Of a stretch of DNA of 7,470 nucleotides, positions 5,371 through 7,470 are shown in pieces. The stretch is from JASSUD01 sp031963365. GTDB taxonomy: Bacteria > Pseudomonadota > Gammaproteobacteria > Burkholderiales > Burkholderiaceae. The stretch covers positions 1 through 7,470 of the forward strand of contig JASSUF010000131.1 of the NCBI GenBank assembly GCA_031963365.1, in the 5' to 3' direction. The notes beneath the pieces were generated by a model. The model had not been told where the DNA came from, did no database searches, and saw nothing but the letters and a program-made list of their open reading frames with translations. Each line of letters opens with the position of its first letter. Position 1 is the stretch's first letter. Made by a program: the position numbers and the translations under genes.

Positions 5371-5384
5371 TTTTAAAGAGTGGA

Positions 5385-7250
5385 ATGAGCACATATAAAC
5401 ACTCGAAGCCTTCTATTAAAGAAGGTTCGGACACGCCAATGGAACGAGGCACTTCGCCCGCCTCTTCGGTTTTATTGCGTTTATGGCGGTATGCGCGCCC
5501 GCATTGGAAGGTGCTGCTGTTTGCTGTTTGTGCGATGGGTTTGGTGGCGGCAACGGAGGCGTGTATTCCTGCGCTTTTAAAGCCTTTGTTAGATCAGGGT
5601 TTTAAGGCGAAAGAGCGCATTGGGCATCTAAAGTGGTTTGTACCGCTGGCGGTGATTGGTTTGGCGGTGGTGCGCGGTGGTGCGCAATATGCATCGAACT
5701 ATTTGCTGGGCTTGGCTTCTAATCGTATTTCGCTGAATTTGCGTGTACAGATGTTTAAGCGCATTTTGCAAGCTAATGCCGTTTTTTTTCAAGCAGAAAC
5801 GGCTAGTTCGCTGATTAATGCAGTTATTTTTGAAGTAAACCAGGTTCTCAGTATTTTTATTAATTTGGCGATTACGTTGATGCGTGATGCATTGACGGTT
5901 TTATTTTTGCTAGGTTACCTTTTTTATTTGAACTGGCGGCTTACGCTGGTGGTGGCGATTATTTTCCCGGTGATTGGTGGGTTAATGTCGAAAATTAATC
6001 GACGTTTGCGCCACCTCAATTTCGAACATCAAAAGCTCACTCATGAATTAACCTATGTGGTTGAAGAGACGGTGGGGGGCTATAAAGTAGTCAAAGTACA
6101 TAACGGTGAGCCTTACGAGCTTCGGCGTTTTTTGGAGATGAGTCAGCGTCTTCGCGGTTATGCGATGCGCATGATTGTGTCTGGTGGGCTTGCACAGCCT
6201 TTGACGCAGTTACTCGCTTCTATAGCACTAGCAGCGGTCATTACTATTGCTGTATTGCAGTCTGTTGCAGATCAAACCACGGTTGGAGGGTTTGTTGCCT
6301 TTGTAACAGCGATGCTGCTTTTGATTTCGCCTCTAAAACATTTGATTGACGTAAACCAGCCTTTGCAGCGTGGTGTGACAGCAGCCGAGTTTATTTTTAA
6401 TCTGATTGATGAACCTCGAGTGGAGTCTACGGGAGGGGAGCGGCCTATACAGCGTGCTCGCGGAAAATTAACCTTTGAGAAAGTGTGTTTTAGGTATGGC
6501 TCATCCGGATTAGCCTCTGCTTCTGAAAATATCAAAGCTACTGAGAGCCCCGCAGAGCTGAGTTTGCCATTAGTTTTAGATCAGATTTCTTTGGTGGTTG
6601 AGCCTGGTGAGGTGGTGGCTTTGGTGGGGCCATCAGGGAGTGGAAAAAGCACATTGGCAAGCTTATTGCCGCGCTTTTTTGACCCTACTGCCGGTCGCAT
6701 TTTGCTAGATGATGTGCCTTTGCAAGAGTACGTTTTGGCAGATCTGCGCCGGCAGATTGCATTGGTAAGCCAAGATGTGGTTTTGTTTAATGATTCTATT
6801 GCAGCCAATATAGCGTATGGACAAACACCCGACCCCGCTAAAGTATGGAAAGCTTTGCAAGCAGCTTGGTTGTCAGATGCGGTAGCAGCAATGCCAAACG
6901 GGATAGAGACGGTTATTGGTGGCAATGGCATGAAATTATCCGGGGGACAGCGCCAACGTTTGGCTATTGCGCGGGCACTGTATAAAGATGCGCCGATTTT
7001 GATTTTGGATGAAGCTACTTCTGCATTAGATGCAGCTTCAGAGCGGCATGTGCAGTCAGCGCTGGAAACACTGATGGCCGGGCGTACTACATTGATGATT
7101 GCACATCGGCTTTCCACCATTGAGCGCGCGGACCGGATAGTCGTGATTGACGCGGGTCGCATTGTTGAATCAGGTAGCCATGCTGAGCTTTTGGAACAAG
7201 AAGGCCTATATGCACGCTTACATAAGATGCAGTTTTCACAGGATTCGTAG
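5385..7250 (+). CDS. msbA: MsbA lipid A export ATPase
   Basis: This is a half-size ABC exporter whose homodimer flips lipid A-core across the inner membrane for lipopolysaccharide assembly. From this start it has 621 residues (E. coli 582). Six membrane segments lie at about 43-65, 85-107, 155-180, 183-200, 271-293 and 300-318. The nucleotide-binding domain follows with A-loop Tyr371, Walker A GPSGSGKST (415-423), Q-loop Gln463, signature LSGGQRQR (518-525), Walker B ILILDE (538-543), D-loop SALD (546-549) and switch His574, all intact. LLKPLLDQGF in the first external region and the LHKMQF tail are MsbA-specific. About 19 extra residues follow the A-loop Tyr (around 373-395). The start is uncertain: ATG 5385 has GAG 4 nt upstream; ATG 5439 aligns best with the E. 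coli N-terminus (603 residues); ATG 5355 has no ribosome binding site. The TAG stop lies in the repeat element at 7247-7379. lpxK does not visibly follow within the window. Confidence 0.95.
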   Translation: MSTYKHSKPSIKEGSDTPMERGTSPASSVLLRLWRYARPHWKVLLFAVCAMGLVAATEACIPALLKPLLDQGFKAKERIGHLKWFVPLAVIGLAVVRGGAQYASNYLLGLASNRISLNLRVQMFKRILQANAVFFQAETASSLINAVIFEVNQVLSIFINLAITLMRDALTVLFLLGYLFYLNWRLTLVVAIIFPVIGGLMSKINRRLRHLNFEHQKLTHELTYVVEETVGGYKVVKVHNGEPYELRRFLEMSQRLRGYAMRMIVSGGLAQPLTQLLASIALAAVITIAVLQSVADQTTVGGFVAFVTAMLLLISPLKHLIDVNQPLQRGVTAAEFIFNLIDEPRVESTGGERPIQRARGKLTFEKVCFRYGSSGLASASENIKATESPAELSLPLVLDQISLVVEPGEVVALVGPSGSGKSTLASLLPRFFDPTAGRILLDDVPLQEYVLADLRRQIALVSQDVVLFNDSIAANIAYGQTPDPAKVWKALQAAWLSDAVAAMPNGIETVIGGNGMKLSGGQRQRLAIARALYKDAPILILDEATSALDAASERHVQSALETLMAGRTTLMIAHRLSTIERADRIVVIDAGRIVESGSHAELLEQEGLYARLHKMQFSQDS

Positions 7251-7379
7251 GTTGGGGTTAAGCACGAACCCCAACATGCGCACCGCTGACTCTTAATTTT
7301 TGTTTTTGAAAGTTTGTAAGCCGGTCATACAGGACGCAGTGGCTTGCATGTTGGGGTTCCTCCGTCACCACCAACCTAC
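7247..7379. mobile_element. MITE-like element with nested inverted repeats
   Basis: The ends are GTAGGTTGG (7247-7255) and CCAACCTAC (7371-7379), and the inner parts AACCCCAACATGC (7267-7279) and GCATGTTGGGGTT (7346-7358) are again exact reverse complements. The whole arms of 33 and 34 bp align with a few mismatches and one 1-bp length difference, leaving a core of 66 bp. The left arm also folds on itself: GTTGGGGTT (7251-7259), 7-nt loop, AACCCCAAC (7267-7275). The core has no coding capacity. The left end supplies the TAG stop of msbA (7248-7250), so the element abuts or has replaced the original end of that gene. Similar GTAGGTTGGGGTT...AACCCCAACA repeats occur in many bacterial genomes (recalled, not checked). 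No clear target duplication is visible. Confidence 0.6.
7251..7275 (+). terminator. Possible msbA 3' stem-loop
   Basis: Immediately after the msbA stop codon, GTTGGGGTT and AACCCCAAC form a perfect 9-bp stem with the 7-nt loop AAGCACG. A T-rich tract (TTAATTTTTGTTTTT) begins only about 18 nt later, so this is not a standard intrinsic terminator. It may still stabilise the mRNA end or slow the polymerase. It is part of the MITE-like element. Confidence 0.35.
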
Positions 7380-7470
7380 CGTTCTTTGCTTCTCTTGTGG
7401 TTAGTGGGGTGGAGTTTGATAGCACAGTAGGCGGCCTGCCGGACGCCAGGCGTTCGGAAGAAACAATCGG
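7380..7470. other. Right edge, no gene identified
   Basis: No ribosome binding site with a start codon and no recognisable protein is found. A near-perfect 19-bp palindrome at 7439-7457 (CCGGACGCC, A, GGCGTTCGG, one G-T pair) is the only clear structure. Both strands happen to have open frames running off the end, one of them on the minus strand continuing through the repeat element, but neither resembles a known protein. Confidence 0.45.

Noticed and set aside
5234..5452. Minus-strand frame of 72 residues between fdxA and msbA
   Set aside because: It overlaps the ends of two well-supported genes on the other strand and has no motif.
6272..7162. Two minus-strand open frames of 87 and 193 residues
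   Set aside because: Both are antisense to the msbA ATPase domain, whose catalytic motifs are intact.
7258..7470. Minus-strand frame open for about 70 codons through the repeat element
   Set aside because: There is no ATG with a ribosome binding site, the peptide resembles nothing known to me, and the frame passes through inverted-repeat DNA, where open frames are often fortuitous.
1..7470. CRISPR array, toxin-antitoxin pair, restriction-modification or other defence system
   Set aside because: No regularly spaced repeats, no pair of small overlapping genes and no nuclease or methylase motifs were found.

Overview
The window looks like a gammaproteobacterial chromosome segment. The strongest evidence is an MsbA that ends in the family's typical LHKMQF tail and is close to the enterobacterial protein along its whole length, a tRNA-Thr(CGT) very similar to enterobacterial thrW, a 7Fe ferredoxin of the FdxA type and a CutA protein. 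The eukaryote-like beta-propeller gene, a HEAT-repeat relic, insertion sequence debris and AT-rich orphan DNA suggest a host-associated lineage, perhaps Legionellales or Coxiella-like. That placement is inference; no marker fixes the genus.

Layout. At the left edge, cutA (113-442, minus) is followed on its upstream side by about 400 bp of non-coding DNA that contains a decayed IS3-type OrfA fragment, a perfect 12-bp hairpin and the second copy of a short GC-rich repeat. Next come two convergent, AT-rich accessory genes: a WD40-like protein (839-2233, plus) with seven recognisable blades, and an unrecognised 392-residue protein (2448-3626, minus). They are separated by 214 bp with a long stem-loop. 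From 3627 to about 4163 the DNA is non-coding and looks like relics. It is followed by a HEAT-repeat pseudogene (about 4164-4564) in which one 70-codon repeat unit carries a 34-nt deletion that breaks the frame.

A strong hairpin (4644-4692) and tRNA-Thr (4748-4823, minus, with a good sigma70-type promoter) mark the return to conserved housekeeping DNA: fdxA (4970-5308) and msbA (5385-7250), both on the plus strand. The msbA stop codon lies inside the left arm of a roughly 133-bp MITE-like element (7247-7379) with imperfect terminal inverted repeats of about 33 bp. The last 90 bp hold no gene that can be supported.

Functionally, cutA, tRNA-Thr, fdxA and msbA are core genes with no obvious joint pathway. 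The stretch between cutA and the tRNA (about 467-4747) behaves like an accessory island beside a tRNA gene: two eukaryote-like or orphan genes plus remains of a repeat protein and of transposases. No integrase or duplicated tRNA end is visible. No defence system, CRISPR array or biosynthetic cluster was found. The most unusual items are the diverged seven-bladed propeller protein, the orphan opposite it, the HEAT relic and the MITE-like repeat fused to the end of msbA.
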